Shown: positions 46,010-55,136 of the stretch, piece after piece
Numbering within the stretch: the first letter of the stretch is position 1
How the letters are laid out: every line of letters begins with the position of its first letter
DNA from: Clostridiales bacterium
Lineage (GTDB): Bacteria; Bacillota; Sulfobacillia; RBS10-35
Length of the DNA stretch: 64,000 nt
NCBI GenBank assembly: GCA_018729555.1
Contig: JAHHQG010000030.1
Coordinates: 1-64,000, forward strand
Direction of reading: 5' to 3'
Made by a program: the position numbers and the translations under genes
Notes under the pieces: generated by a model
Told to the model about the DNA's origin: nothing
The model's database searches: none
Seen by the model: the letters and a program-made list of their open reading frames with translations, nothing else

Positions 46010-47164
46010 TCAGCGCACCACGTTAAATCCTTCCTGGATCTCGAAGTCCACCCAGGAAGGGAACCGGGTGGCTCCGTACTTCTCCTTGGGGAGGAAGGAT
46101 TCCTCCCCTACCACCAGCTTGGCGGCCTCTTCCCCCACGGCCGGGGCCCTCATGATGCCAAAGCCGTTGAACCCCACGGCCACGAAGAGCCCCTGGGGCC
46201 CGTAGGCTCCCAGGAGGGGATGGCGGTCGGGGGTGGCGTCGCAGAGGCCTGCCCAGCCCCCCTGCAGCCGAGCTTCTTCGCCGAAGATGAACCGCCGGGC
46301 CAAGCGCTCGCCGGCGGAGAGGAGGAAATCCTCGTCGTTGTAATCTTTCCATTGGTCGGGATCCGACTCCACGTGTTCCGTCCCGTCGCCGAAGATGATC
46401 TTGTGGCCGTCGGGAACCCAGTAGAACCCCAGATCGAGGTCGTGGAGGATGGGGAGGCGCACCTCCTCATCGGCCGTCCAGACGGAGATCTGGGTCCGAT
46501 AGGGCTTGATGGGGATAGTCAAGCCCAGGGGCTCCAGGACCTTCCGGGTCCACACCCCCGTCGCCAGGAGCACCCGGGGAGCCCGGAGGACGGCGTCGCC
46601 CGCCTTCACCCCGGCCACGTCCCCGCCTTCGAGAAGGATCTCTTTCAAGGGATGATGGAAATAAAAGTCCACATGCCCCTGGAGCTCCTCCAGGACCACC
46701 TGCACGTAATCGTAGCCGTAGACCTGGCCGTCGCCGGGGGTGTACCAGAGGGCCCGGGCATCCTCCATCTTCAGATGGGGCCAGCGCTCCTTCGCCTGGG
46801 CTGGGGTCCAGTCTTCCACCGCCAGGCCCAGCTCTTTCAAGGACCTCACCCGTGGCTCCATGGCCTCCACCGTCTCCTGCCGCTGGGCCACCGTCAGCAT
46901 GCCGTCGCCGTGGTACCGGAAGCGGCCGGGATAGCGGGTCGCCAGTTCCCGGTACACCTCGGCGGAGCGCTTCACCAGGAGGGCATCGTCCTCATCCCAG
47001 GTGAGGACCGACACGATGCCCGCCGCCCTGGAGGTGGAACCGGCCGCTGGGCCTTCCCGCTCCACCACCGCCACCCGAAGCCCCCGCTGCCGCAGGCTGC
47101 GGGCGGCGCTCATCCCCACGGCCCCCGCTCCCACCACGATGACGTCATAGGTTTTCTGCGTCAG
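46010..47164 (-). CDS. FAD-dependent oxidoreductase (DAO family)
   Basis: TYDVIVVGAGAVGMSAARSLRQRGLRVAVVERE (start upstream of tracked GTG at 47137); GQASLCD-like and GFNGFGIMRAPAVGEEAAKLV. Confidence 0.88.
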   Translation of the reverse strand: MTQKTYDVIVVGAGAVGMSAARSLRQRGLRVAVVEREGPAAGSTSRAAGIVSVLTWDEDDALLVKRSAEVYRELATRYPGRFRYHGDGMLTVAQRQETVEAMEPRVRSLKELGLAVEDWTPAQAKERWPHLKMEDARALWYTPGDGQVYGYDYVQVVLEELQGHVDFYFHHPLKEILLEGGDVAGVKAGDAVLRAPRVLLATGVWTRKVLEPLGLTIPIKPYRTQISVWTADEEVRLPILHDLDLGFYWVPDGHKIIFGDGTEHVESDPDQWKDYNDEDFLLSAGERLARRFIFGEEARLQGGWAGLCDATPDRHPLLGAYGPQGLFVAVGFNGFGIMRAPAVGEEAAKLVVGEESFLPKEKYGATRFPSWVDFEIQEGFNVVR

Positions 47165-48002
47165 AATACCATCTCCCTTCGCCGTCCTGGCGAGCCCGCC
47201 CCTGGGCCTCCAGCTTTAGAAGATGGGCCAAAAGGGTCTTGGAAGCCAAGAAGGCCACGGGCTCGCCCAAGTTATCACCGTACACTTGCGTCAAAAGATC
47301 CTCAAGACGGGCACCTTCGGCATGACGGCGAAGGGCGGCCACCACCTGGGCCTCCCGCTCGCCTTTGTGGGCTAGGGCCCGCTTCGCCCCTTCCTCCACC
47401 GACGGCAAGAGATCCCCGTGGGCCGGAGCCCCCAGGACGTCCCCCAGGGCCGCCACCCGATGAAGGCTCTCTTCGTAGGCGAGAAGATCCCCCTCGGGCG
47501 GCGCGATGACCACCGTCCCCGAGCCTTCCCCCACCAAAAGGTCCCCCAGGAGGACCACCTCTTCCCGGGGAAGGTAAAGGGACACATGGCCGGGGGCATG
47601 GCCGGGGGTGTAGAGGACCCGGGCTTCGACGTCCCCCTCCTTCAGCACCTCCCCGTCGGAAAGGTCGGGGCCGAACCGGATGCCCGGAAAGCTGGAAGCG
47701 AGGTACTCCCTTGTCCACGGGTGAGCCCTCACGAAAGGTCTTCCCAGAGGCTCGTAGACTTCCTTCAAACCCGACACGTGGTCGGGATGATGATGGCTCA
47801 AGATGACGGTCCTGACGGGCTTCCCCAGCTCCTCCACCGCGTGGAGGAGCTTTCCCCCTTCCCCCGGGCGAGCGCCCACGTCAAAAAGGACGAGGTCGTC
47901 GCCACCGAAGAGATAGGTGTAGGTGATCTCATGGGGAGGGAGGGTATAGGAGGGAAGCCCTATCCGAAGGATGGACCCCCTTACTGGCTCGAAGGCTGCC
48001 AC
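47145..48002 (-). CDS. MBL-fold metallo-hydrolase
   Basis: VILSHHHPDHVSGLKEV, LYTPGHAPGHVSLYLPREEVVLLGDLL; GTG start overlapping upstream stop. Confidence 0.93.
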   Translation of the reverse strand: MAAFEPVRGSILRIGLPSYTLPPHEITYTYLFGGDDLVLFDVGARPGEGGKLLHAVEELGKPVRTVILSHHHPDHVSGLKEVYEPLGRPFVRAHPWTREYLASSFPGIRFGPDLSDGEVLKEGDVEARVLYTPGHAPGHVSLYLPREEVVLLGDLLVGEGSGTVVIAPPEGDLLAYEESLHRVAALGDVLGAPAHGDLLPSVEEGAKRALAHKGEREAQVVAALRRHAEGARLEDLLTQVYGDNLGEPVAFLASKTLLAHLLKLEAQGRARQDGEGRWYSDAENL

Positions 48003-49015
48003 ACCACATCCCCCTCGTTCTTCACCCACTGGATCCAGAGGTTCCCCCGGGCCAAGGGTAAAACCTCCTCGTCCGAGGAAAGGGCCGTGAGGCTAAACCC
48101 GGTGGTGGTCCACTCCACCCGGCAGGGGATGGCTAGGCCGTCGCGGAGGAGCCAGGCTTTCGTTGGATGTTCGAAATCGATGTCGATGGAGCCGGGGGTC
48201 CAAGGATCTTCCTTGGGACTCACCCGCGCCACCACGATGAGGACGTTATTGGCCGTCAGGGGGACCCCCGCCGCCGACTGGTCGGCCTTGCCGTTTTGAT
48301 AGCGATGCCACCGGCCCTCTTCGTACCGCCACTCCACCCGGTAGACCGACTTTCCCTGGGGGTACCGGAGCTCCACCCCGGCCACGGCCTCGCCATCCCC
48401 CGCCCACTCTCCCGAAGGAAAGGTCAGGCGGGCCGGAGGGATCTTCCGGCCCTCCAGGACCTTTTCCACCCGTTCCGCCGTGGTGTAGGTGTTATGGGGC
48501 GCCTTCCGCTCATTGATGCGGTAAAAGGCACTGGTTCCTCGCCGGACATCATCGATGTCATACGCGGGGTACCGGTTCCAGTCCTCCAGGGCATCCTTGT
48601 TGCCTCCCACATGGGCCATGGGGAGGCCCCACAGGTGCACCAGCCGGTTGAAGTAGATCCGGGCGGAGCGCACCGGGCCGATAGGCGTCCCGGGATCCCG
48701 GGTGAAGATGGCCAGGTACCGGGTGATGCCCCCTTCCGTCAAAGCCTCCACCACCACCTTCGCCCCTTCCAGCCCCGACTGGGGGCGAGCCGCCGCGATG
48801 TTATCCACCACCACGGCAAAGGGGTAGGCCAAGAGGTCGCCTTCCTCATCCTGATCCTGGGCCCCGTCTCCCGGAGGAACCTCTTCTTCTTCTTGCGGAA
48901 AAGGAGCCGGATCTTCCATCGACGGGGGTTCTCCCGAAGCCGAAGGGCCAGGATGGGACCCGCAGGCCGTCACCAAAAGGAGGCTGGCCAGGAGAAGCCC
49001 CGCCAGGCGGCGCAC
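47981..49015 (-). CDS. DUF3048 (YerB-like) lipoprotein
   Basis: Lipobox LLLVTACGS; PFAVVVDNIAAARPQSGLEGAKVVVEALTEGGITRYLAIF, PVRSARIYF. Confidence 0.92.
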   Translation of the reverse strand: MRRLAGLLLASLLLVTACGSHPGPSASGEPPSMEDPAPFPQEEEEVPPGDGAQDQDEEGDLLAYPFAVVVDNIAAARPQSGLEGAKVVVEALTEGGITRYLAIFTRDPGTPIGPVRSARIYFNRLVHLWGLPMAHVGGNKDALEDWNRYPAYDIDDVRRGTSAFYRINERKAPHNTYTTAERVEKVLEGRKIPPARLTFPSGEWAGDGEAVAGVELRYPQGKSVYRVEWRYEEGRWHRYQNGKADQSAAGVPLTANNVLIVVARVSPKEDPWTPGSIDIDFEHPTKAWLLRDGLAIPCRVEWTTTGFSLTALSSDEEVLPLARGNLWIQWVKNEGDVVWQPSSQ

Positions 49016-49021
49016 CCCACC

Positions 49022-49927
49022 CTACCTCCCCAGAAGACGCAGCCGATCGTCGATATCAGCGCTCCTGCGGAGGTTTTCCAACCAGGGACCGCTCATCTGG
49101 ACGATCTGCTCGTCGATGTAGTCCTGCTTCACCTGCTCCTTAACGTCTTCAAAGGACACTTCCCGCCCTTCCTGACGGTCTTCCACCTGGATGATGTGCC
49201 ATCCGTAGTAGGACTCCACCGGCTGGCTGATCTCCCCGACCGGGAGGCTGAAGGCCGCCTCTTCGAACTCCGGCACCATCTGGCCCCTCACGATCCAGCC
49301 CAAGTCACCCCCCTGAGCAGCGCTCCCTCCATCCTTGGAATACGCTTCGGCGACTTGGGCGAAATCCTCGCCTTGGAGGAGCTTCTCCCGCACCTCCTGG
49401 GCCGTCTTTTCATCATCCACCAGGATGTGCCGCACCTTCACCTTTTCCGGCTGGTTGTACCGGTCCTTCCGCTCCTCAAAGTAAGCCTTCAGGTCCTCCT
49501 CGGTAACCTCCACCTGAGGTTCCAGGATGGCCTTCACCAGAAGGTTCGTCTCCAACTGGCGGCGCAAGGATGCTTCCGTATACCCATAGAGGGCCAGCGC
49601 CTGGTGAAACGCCTCCTCAGAAGGGAATTGCGCCGCCATCTCCTCGATCTGACGATCCACTTCCTGGGGCGACACCGTCACGCCCTTCTTGCGGGCTTCC
49701 TGCCGCACCAGGAGATCGGTCACCATCCGGTCCAGAACGGCCGGCCCCGCTTGGGCCACCAGCTCCTCGTAAAAGGCGTCGCGGGTGATGGCTTCCCCGT
49801 TGACCCGGGCCACCACCCCGCCGCCCTCCTTGGTGCTGACAAAAAGAAAGAGGGCGACAGCCAACGCCACGCCGCCGATGCCTGCCACCACCCAGCTCCA
49901 AAGAGCGGGTCCTTTGCTGGTCTTCAA
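49022..49927 (-). CDS. Parvulin-type peptidylprolyl isomerase (PrsA/SurA-like)
   Basis: [72 protein letters not shown]. Confidence 0.95.
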   Translation of the reverse strand: MKTSKGPALWSWVVAGIGGVALAVALFLFVSTKEGGGVVARVNGEAITRDAFYEELVAQAGPAVLDRMVTDLLVRQEARKKGVTVSPQEVDRQIEEMAAQFPSEEAFHQALALYGYTEASLRRQLETNLLVKAILEPQVEVTEEDLKAYFEERKDRYNQPEKVKVRHILVDDEKTAQEVREKLLQGEDFAQVAEAYSKDGGSAAQGGDLGWIVRGQMVPEFEEAAFSLPVGEISQPVESYYGWHIIQVEDRQEGREVSFEDVKEQVKQDYIDEQIVQMSGPWLENLRRSADIDDRLRLLGR

Positions 49928-50006
49928 CCTGCAAAACTCCTTTCCGTTGACTCCCCTATGGAGACGCTTGCGGCCGTGTCTTCGTTCCTCCAGAGGAGGC
50001 GCCCCC

Positions 50007-50645
50007 TCACCCCCTTCCCTCCCCTTCCTCCAAGGGCTTTAGGTATCCTCGCCGTTCTGCCTCCCTGAGGAGCTCCTCCACATAGCGGGCTAGGGCCGGG
50101 GCTGCCCGCTCCAGGACCTTCGCCCGCTCCCCCACCTCCCGGCGGGTCACCCCTGCTTCCTTCCAGGGCCCGCCCCGGTTGCTGAAGTTCAGGAGGATGG
50201 GCGCCAGGCGGTCCATGGCCCGGGCAAAGAGGGCTTCCGAGGTGTCCCCTTCTTCGAATTCCCGCCAGAGCTCCCACAGGCCCCCCTCCTGATCCTCGGG
50301 CAACAGGGGAAAGAGGCGGCGGGCCGCCTCTTCCTCCCGAAGGCGCCGCAGGCGTTGACCTTCCCCGTCGTAGATAAAGGTGTCCCCCGCCTCGATCTCC
50401 ACCAGGTCATGGATGAGGAGCATGGCCAGGACCTTCTGGAGGTCCAGGGGCTGTGGCCCGTACTCCGCCAGGAAGAAAGCCAGGAGGGCGGCATACCAGG
50501 AGTGCTCGGCGCTGTTTTCCCGGCGTCCCAAGGTGGTGTAGTTGCGGCGCACCACCCCTTTCAGCTGATCGGCCTCCAAGAGGAAGCGAAGCTGCCGCGC
50601 CAGCCGGGGATTCTCAGGCACAAAAAGGGTAAGCTCCAACCCCAT
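50007..50645 (-). CDS. HD-domain hydrolase (YfbR-like)
   Basis: [40 protein letters not shown]. Confidence 0.9.
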   Translation of the reverse strand: MGLELTLFVPENPRLARQLRFLLEADQLKGVVRRNYTTLGRRENSAEHSWYAALLAFFLAEYGPQPLDLQKVLAMLLIHDLVEIEAGDTFIYDGEGQRLRRLREEEAARRLFPLLPEDQEGGLWELWREFEEGDTSEALFARAMDRLAPILLNFSNRGGPWKEAGVTRREVGERAKVLERAAPALARYVEELLREAERRGYLKPLEEGEGRG

Positions 50646-50677
50646 CCCTCCTGCCCTCCATCATGCCCTCTTTGGGG

Positions 50678-53302
50678 CTAAGGTTGGAGCTTCACCGTGC
50701 GCAGCCGGGTCACCAGGGTTTGGGGGTCGGCGTAGGGGTTGGGCCCGAGCTCCGCTCTCTCCCCTGCCACCGGCTCCGCAAAGAACCAAAGAAACTTGTA
50801 GCGGCCGTCTTTCCACAAGGGAAACTGGTCCTCGTAGTGGGGGCTGGCGGGATCCTGGGATTGGCCCCCCGGATAGATCCCCATGGCCCAGGCGCCCCCA
50901 GGGGAAAGCTCCGCCACCATCCGCCAGCTGGCGTAATCGCTGGCGGGCACCCGGGGCCCTCCGTCGGCGGGATAGGGCGGGATCCCCAGGGCCTTCGCCT
51001 CCAGGAGGGAAGGCACCGACCGGGTATGGTACCAGCCCCACTTCACCTCCTCGAGGGGTACCCCTGGGTGATCCTTCTGGATCTCCTCCACCGCTTCCGA
51101 AAGGGCCTGGAGGAGAAGGGACTTCACCGACCGCATCCCTCCCGTCTGAGGATCCTTCAGCCACTCCCAGAGGCGCCCGTCCACCCGGTCCCGGTTTTCC
51201 GGGTGGCCCTCGACATAGGTGAGGGCATCCACCGCCTGGAGGATAAAGGACCAGTAGGTCTGGAGCTCCAGGGCAGGCCGCCCCTGGAGCTGGGCCCAGG
51301 ACCACCAGGGGCCGAAGATGTCCTCCACGTACCGGTCGATGAACTTCTGCCAGATGGCCGGCGCCGCCTGATCCGCCTCCATCTGAAAGTTCCAGCGGGA
51401 GAGAAGCTCCGCCGCCTTCCGCACATCCGCTGAGGCCCCCGGCGCGTCCCGCACCGCCTCCACCAGGATGGGAACCGTCCGCTGGGCAAAGGCGTTGTGG
51501 ATGGAGAGCTGCAAGGCCGCCATGTCCTCCACCCCCAGGGGGCCCGGCCGGGAAAGCCCCTCGTAGATGGTCTGGGAACGGCTCCCAAAGACCCAGAACC
51601 CCGACACCCCCACGTAATAGGGGTAGTCGGGAGGCATGTTCCGCTGGTTGGCGCTCCATACAAATCCCCACGGGGGATTTTCCGTCTGGGGGATGTAGGC
51701 GTAGGGGATGAGCCCTTGCCAGTCGCTGGCCCCTTGGCCGTCCAGGACCCTCCACGGGGCGCCCTTGGCCGGGTCCACCACGGGATAATAGCCTGCCGAG
51801 ATGACGCCGATATCGCCGTCCACCGTGGCATAGGCGAAGTTCAGGGTGGGAGATCCCCACCAGCGAAGGGCTTCTTTCACCTGGGCGGCGTTTTTGGCCT
51901 GCATGAGGAGATAGAGGGCCTTCATGTCGAGGGAGTAGAGGTGACCGGTATAGGCCAGGCTGATGACCTCCCCCTGAGGTACAGGAAAGACGTCGTCATA
52001 TTGAGGGCCCAGATCGCTCACCACCGGGCCGTGGACCGACCAGCGGATGTCCAGCTGCACCTCCTCGCCGCCCTTCACGGCGATCCGGGGGCGGTAATGG
52101 CGGAAGGTCTTCCACTCCCCCTGGTGAAAGTAACGCTCCCCGTCCTCCGCCACCCGTTCCCGGTAATAGAACACCTGCTGGTTGGTGGTGTTGGTGAGGG
52201 ACCAGGCTACATAGGCATTTCGCCCGATGATGATCCCCGGCGTTCCTGGGATGCCCACCCCGTAGACCTGAAGGTCGGGAGCGGTGAGCTGGACCTCGTA
52301 CCAGATGGCGGGGAGGGTGAGCTTGAGGTGGGGATCCCCCGCCAGAAGGGCATGGCCCGTCTTGCTCTTGGAAGGCGCCACCGCCCAGTTGTTGCTGTGG
52401 CCTTCCCGGGGCATCCCCGCTTCCCGGAAGGTGTCCAGCCATGCCAGGGCGAGATCCGCCACCCCTCCCGGCACCCTCCCGCCCGCCGGCCTTCCGGCAC
52501 CCTCCCCGGAGCCCGGAAGGTCTAGCCGCCTCGCCACCAAGGTGGCCTCGTCGGGGACGGCCGTCTCGGGGAAGGGCCCTTGGTGATAAGGCTGCTTCTC
52601 CACGTAGGGGAGGTGGGCCGTCACGGGGATGGGGGGAAGGAGAACCGCCATGGCGTCTTCCCCAAAGGCCCGGGCAAAGGCTTCGTACTGCAAGGGCGCG
52701 ATGCTGAAGGCGAGGGTCTGCTGCATGGCCCCCTGGATGAGAAAGCTATCCACCGGGGTCCAAGGCTCCGGCTCGTATTGGAGGAGGCGGAAGAAGGCCG
52801 GCATCCGGTGGGTCCGGTGGGCTTCGGCGATCCAAGCGTTAACTCCCTCGGCATAAGCCTCCACCAGGCGGTAGATCTCGGGGTCCTCTTGCGCCATCCG
52901 GGCCGCCGTAGCTTCCGCCACGGGCCGCAGGCCCAAAGCCAGCTCCACCGCATCGCTTTTCACCGCCTGCGGTCCCAGGATCTCCGCCAGGCGTCCGCCG
53001 GCCTGGCGGCGCATGAGGTCCATCTGCACCAGTCGCTCCCGGGCCGTCACATAGCCCTGGGCGAAATAGAGGTCGCGGTCGTTTTTCGCAAAGATGTGGG
53101 GAACGCCGAAGGCATCGTACTGAACCGTCACGTCCTCCTGAAGGCCGGGCAAGCGAAGGGTACCCGCCGGCTCCCCCGCATAGGAAGCCGCCACCCCCCT
53201 CCCCGGGTTGAAGGTGGGACCCAGGGGAGGGAGGGGTCCCAAGGGAAGGCCCAACGCCGCCACCAGCACCGCCGCCACCAACCAGGACAAAAAAGTCTTC
53301 AT
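50678..53302 (-). CDS. Penicillin acylase family Ntn-hydrolase (copy A)
   Basis: Signal peptide; VQYDAFGVPHIFAKNDRDLYFAQGYVTARERLVQMDLMRR; cleavage/catalytic region GHSNNWAVAPSKSKTGHALLAGDPHL. Confidence 0.95.
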   Translation of the reverse strand: MKTFLSWLVAAVLVAALGLPLGPLPPLGPTFNPGRGVAASYAGEPAGTLRLPGLQEDVTVQYDAFGVPHIFAKNDRDLYFAQGYVTARERLVQMDLMRRQAGGRLAEILGPQAVKSDAVELALGLRPVAEATAARMAQEDPEIYRLVEAYAEGVNAWIAEAHRTHRMPAFFRLLQYEPEPWTPVDSFLIQGAMQQTLAFSIAPLQYEAFARAFGEDAMAVLLPPIPVTAHLPYVEKQPYHQGPFPETAVPDEATLVARRLDLPGSGEGAGRPAGGRVPGGVADLALAWLDTFREAGMPREGHSNNWAVAPSKSKTGHALLAGDPHLKLTLPAIWYEVQLTAPDLQVYGVGIPGTPGIIIGRNAYVAWSLTNTTNQQVFYYRERVAEDGERYFHQGEWKTFRHYRPRIAVKGGEEVQLDIRWSVHGPVVSDLGPQYDDVFPVPQGEVISLAYTGHLYSLDMKALYLLMQAKNAAQVKEALRWWGSPTLNFAYATVDGDIGVISAGYYPVVDPAKGAPWRVLDGQGASDWQGLIPYAYIPQTENPPWGFVWSANQRNMPPDYPYYVGVSGFWVFGSRSQTIYEGLSRPGPLGVEDMAALQLSIHNAFAQRTVPILVEAVRDAPGASADVRKAAELLSRWNFQMEADQAAPAIWQKFIDRYVEDIFGPWWSWAQLQGRPALELQTYWSFILQAVDALTYVEGHPENRDRVDGRLWEWLKDPQTGGMRSVKSLLLQALSEAVEEIQKDHPGVPLEEVKWGWYHTRSVPSLLEAKALGIPPYPADGGPRVPASDYASWRMVAELSPGGAWAMGIYPGGQSQDPASPHYEDQFPLWKDGRYKFLWFFAEPVAGERAELGPNPYADPQTLVTRLRTVKLQP

Positions 53303-53343
53303 GGCCGATGATTTCGCCGGGATATCCTCCCGTTCCTGCAATC

Positions 53344-53370
53344 GAAAAAAGCCCGCCGTTCGGCGGGCCT
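53344..53370 (-). terminator. Intrinsic terminator after tRNA-Leu
   Basis: Minus strand GCCCGCCG-AA-CGGCGGGC-TTTTTT. Confidence 0.88.
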
Positions 53371-53379
53371 ACAAAAATT

Positions 53380-53464
53380 TGGTGCGGAAGGTGGGACTTG
53401 AACCCACACGGCTTGCGCCACACGCCCCTCAAACGTGCCTGTCTGCCAGTTCCAGCACTTCCGC
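53380..53464 (-). tRNA. tRNA-Leu (anticodon GAG), CCA encoded
   Basis: GCGGAAGTGCTGGAACTGGCAGACAGGCACGTTTGAGGGGCGTG...TGGGTTCAAGTCCCACCTTCCGCACCA; anticodon loop TTGAGGG, long variable arm. Confidence 0.95.
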
Positions 53465-53471
53465 ACAAACT

Positions 53472-53559
53472 TGGTGCCGAAGGTGGGATTTGAACCCACA
53501 CGAGCGCGAGGCTCACGGCGCCCTGAACACCGCGTGTCTGCCAGTTCCACCACTTCGGC
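53472..53559 (-). tRNA. tRNA-Leu (anticodon CAG), CCA encoded
   Basis: GCCGAAGTGGTGGAACTGGCAGACACGCGGTGTTCAGGGCGCCG...TGGGTTCAAATCCCACCTTCGGCACCA; anticodon loop TTCAGGG. Confidence 0.95.
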
Positions 53560-53593
53560 GCGAGAGCATCTTAGCATGGATGGCGGTGAGAAA

Positions 53594-54163
53594 TCAACGG
53601 GGGTCTTCGGGAATCCGGTAGAGCCACCGGTAGATCACCATCGACCGCCGGACTTTCTGCAAAAATTGCCGGGTCTCGCCGTAGGGGATGCTGCCGACGG
53701 TCTCCCACGTCCCGTCCCAGAGGCCCTCCGCCACCCATTCCTGGACCCGCTGGTGCCCGGCGTTGTAAGCCGCAAGAGCCATGGGGAGGGAACCGCCGTA
53801 CCGCTCCAGAAGGTCGGCCAGGTAGAGGGAGCCGAGGAGAATATTCACCCGAGGTATGAAGAGCTCGCCTCCCCGAGGCGCCGGAAAGCCGTGGCGCAGG
53901 GCCACCTCTTCTGCGGTGGACGGCATCAGCTGCATGAGCCCCACGGCACCGCTCCGGCTCACCGCCTCCCGATGAAACCCCGATTCCGTTCGGATCACCG
54001 CCAGGATCACCGCCGGTGAAAGGCCACTTTCCTCCGCCGCCGCGTCGATATCTTCCCGATAAGGAAAGGGGTACAGGACCCGGTACACTTCCACCCAAAG
54101 GAAAACCAGGGCCAAGACCGCCAGGGCCAGGGAGCGCCCCCTCACGACGAAAGCTCCTGCCAC
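53594..54163 (-). CDS. Lytic transglycosylase (SLT domain)
   Basis: AAEESGLSPAVILAVIRTESGFHREAVSRSGAVGLMQLMPSTAEEVA. Confidence 0.93.
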   Translation of the reverse strand: MAGAFVVRGRSLALAVLALVFLWVEVYRVLYPFPYREDIDAAAEESGLSPAVILAVIRTESGFHREAVSRSGAVGLMQLMPSTAEEVALRHGFPAPRGGELFIPRVNILLGSLYLADLLERYGGSLPMALAAYNAGHQRVQEWVAEGLWDGTWETVGSIPYGETRQFLQKVRRSMVIYRWLYRIPEDPR

Positions 54164-54735
54164 GCCCGGTGCAGCTCCGCTTCCAGCTCCTCCACCGTTC
54201 CCCGGTTGGCGATGACCCGGGTGGCGCGCGCCAGCCGCGCTTCCCTTGGAATCTGGGCCTGGATGCGGGAAAGGGCTTCCTCCCGGCTGAAGCCCCTCTC
54301 GCGCATCAGGCGCTCCACCTGCACCTCCACGGGCACATCCACCACCCAGACCTCATCCACCCACCGGTCCCAGCCGGCCTCCACCAAAAGGGGCACCTCC
54401 AGTACGGCCCAGTCGTGGCCTTCCGCCTCCTGCTGGGCGATCCAGCGCCGGACTTCCGCTTCCACCAGGGGATGGACGATGGCTTCCAGCCGGCCGCGGG
54501 CCTCCGGGTCGGCGAACACCTTTTTCCCCAAGCGCCCTCGGTCGATGCGCCCCTTCCCGTCGAGGATATCAGGGCCGAAGGTTTCCACCACTCGGGGATA
54601 GGCCGCGCCCCCGGGCTCCAAAAGGCGGTGGACCACCTCATCGGTGTCCAGGACGGGAAGACCCAGGGCGGCCAGGATCTTCGCCGCCGTGGACTTCCCG
54701 CTGGCGATGCCCCCCGTCAGGCCGATGAGACGCAT
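54142..54735 (-). CDS. coaE: Dephospho-CoA kinase
   Basis: MRLIGLTGGIASGKSTAAKILAALGLPVLDTDEVVHRLLEPGGAAYPRVVETFGPDIL. Confidence 0.97.
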   Translation of the reverse strand: MRLIGLTGGIASGKSTAAKILAALGLPVLDTDEVVHRLLEPGGAAYPRVVETFGPDILDGKGRIDRGRLGKKVFADPEARGRLEAIVHPLVEAEVRRWIAQQEAEGHDWAVLEVPLLVEAGWDRWVDEVWVVDVPVEVQVERLMRERGFSREEALSRIQAQIPREARLARATRVIANRGTVEELEAELHRAWQELSS

Positions 54736-54746
54736 GGGCCTTGGGA

Positions 54747-55124
54747 TCAAGAGGAACGGGAGGCGGAAGCCTGGTTGGGGGAGAAAAGATGGGCCATCCC
54801 CACCGCCGCCAGCCCCGCCGCCAGGGCGATCAAAAGGGCCGGCACTGCCGCGAAAAGGGCTCCCGCCCAGGCGGGCAGCCCCGCCAAGGCCGCCACCGTC
54901 CAAAGTTCCCCCCAGCCGCGGTGAAAGGCGATCTGATAGGCGTACCAGACGGCCCAAGCCGTCAGGGTGCCCCAGAAAGGCGGCCAGAAAGGCGAGAGGC
55001 GGCCGGCGAGGAGCTGGACCAGAAGGGCCGCCGGCACCGCGGCCCACCACCACCCGAAGTAGAGGCCCACCGCCGCCAGAAGAGCTACCAGGAAACTCCG
55101 CATGCTGGGCGACGCCATCGCCAT
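54747..55124 (-). CDS. Small membrane protein, hypothetical
   Basis: 125 aa, several hydrophobic segments. Confidence 0.6.
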   Translation of the reverse strand: MAMASPSMRSFLVALLAAVGLYFGWWWAAVPAALLVQLLAGRLSPFWPPFWGTLTAWAVWYAYQIAFHRGWGELWTVAALAGLPAWAGALFAAVPALLIALAAGLAAVGMAHLFSPNQASASRSS

Positions 55125-55136
55125 CCTTCCCTTCCC

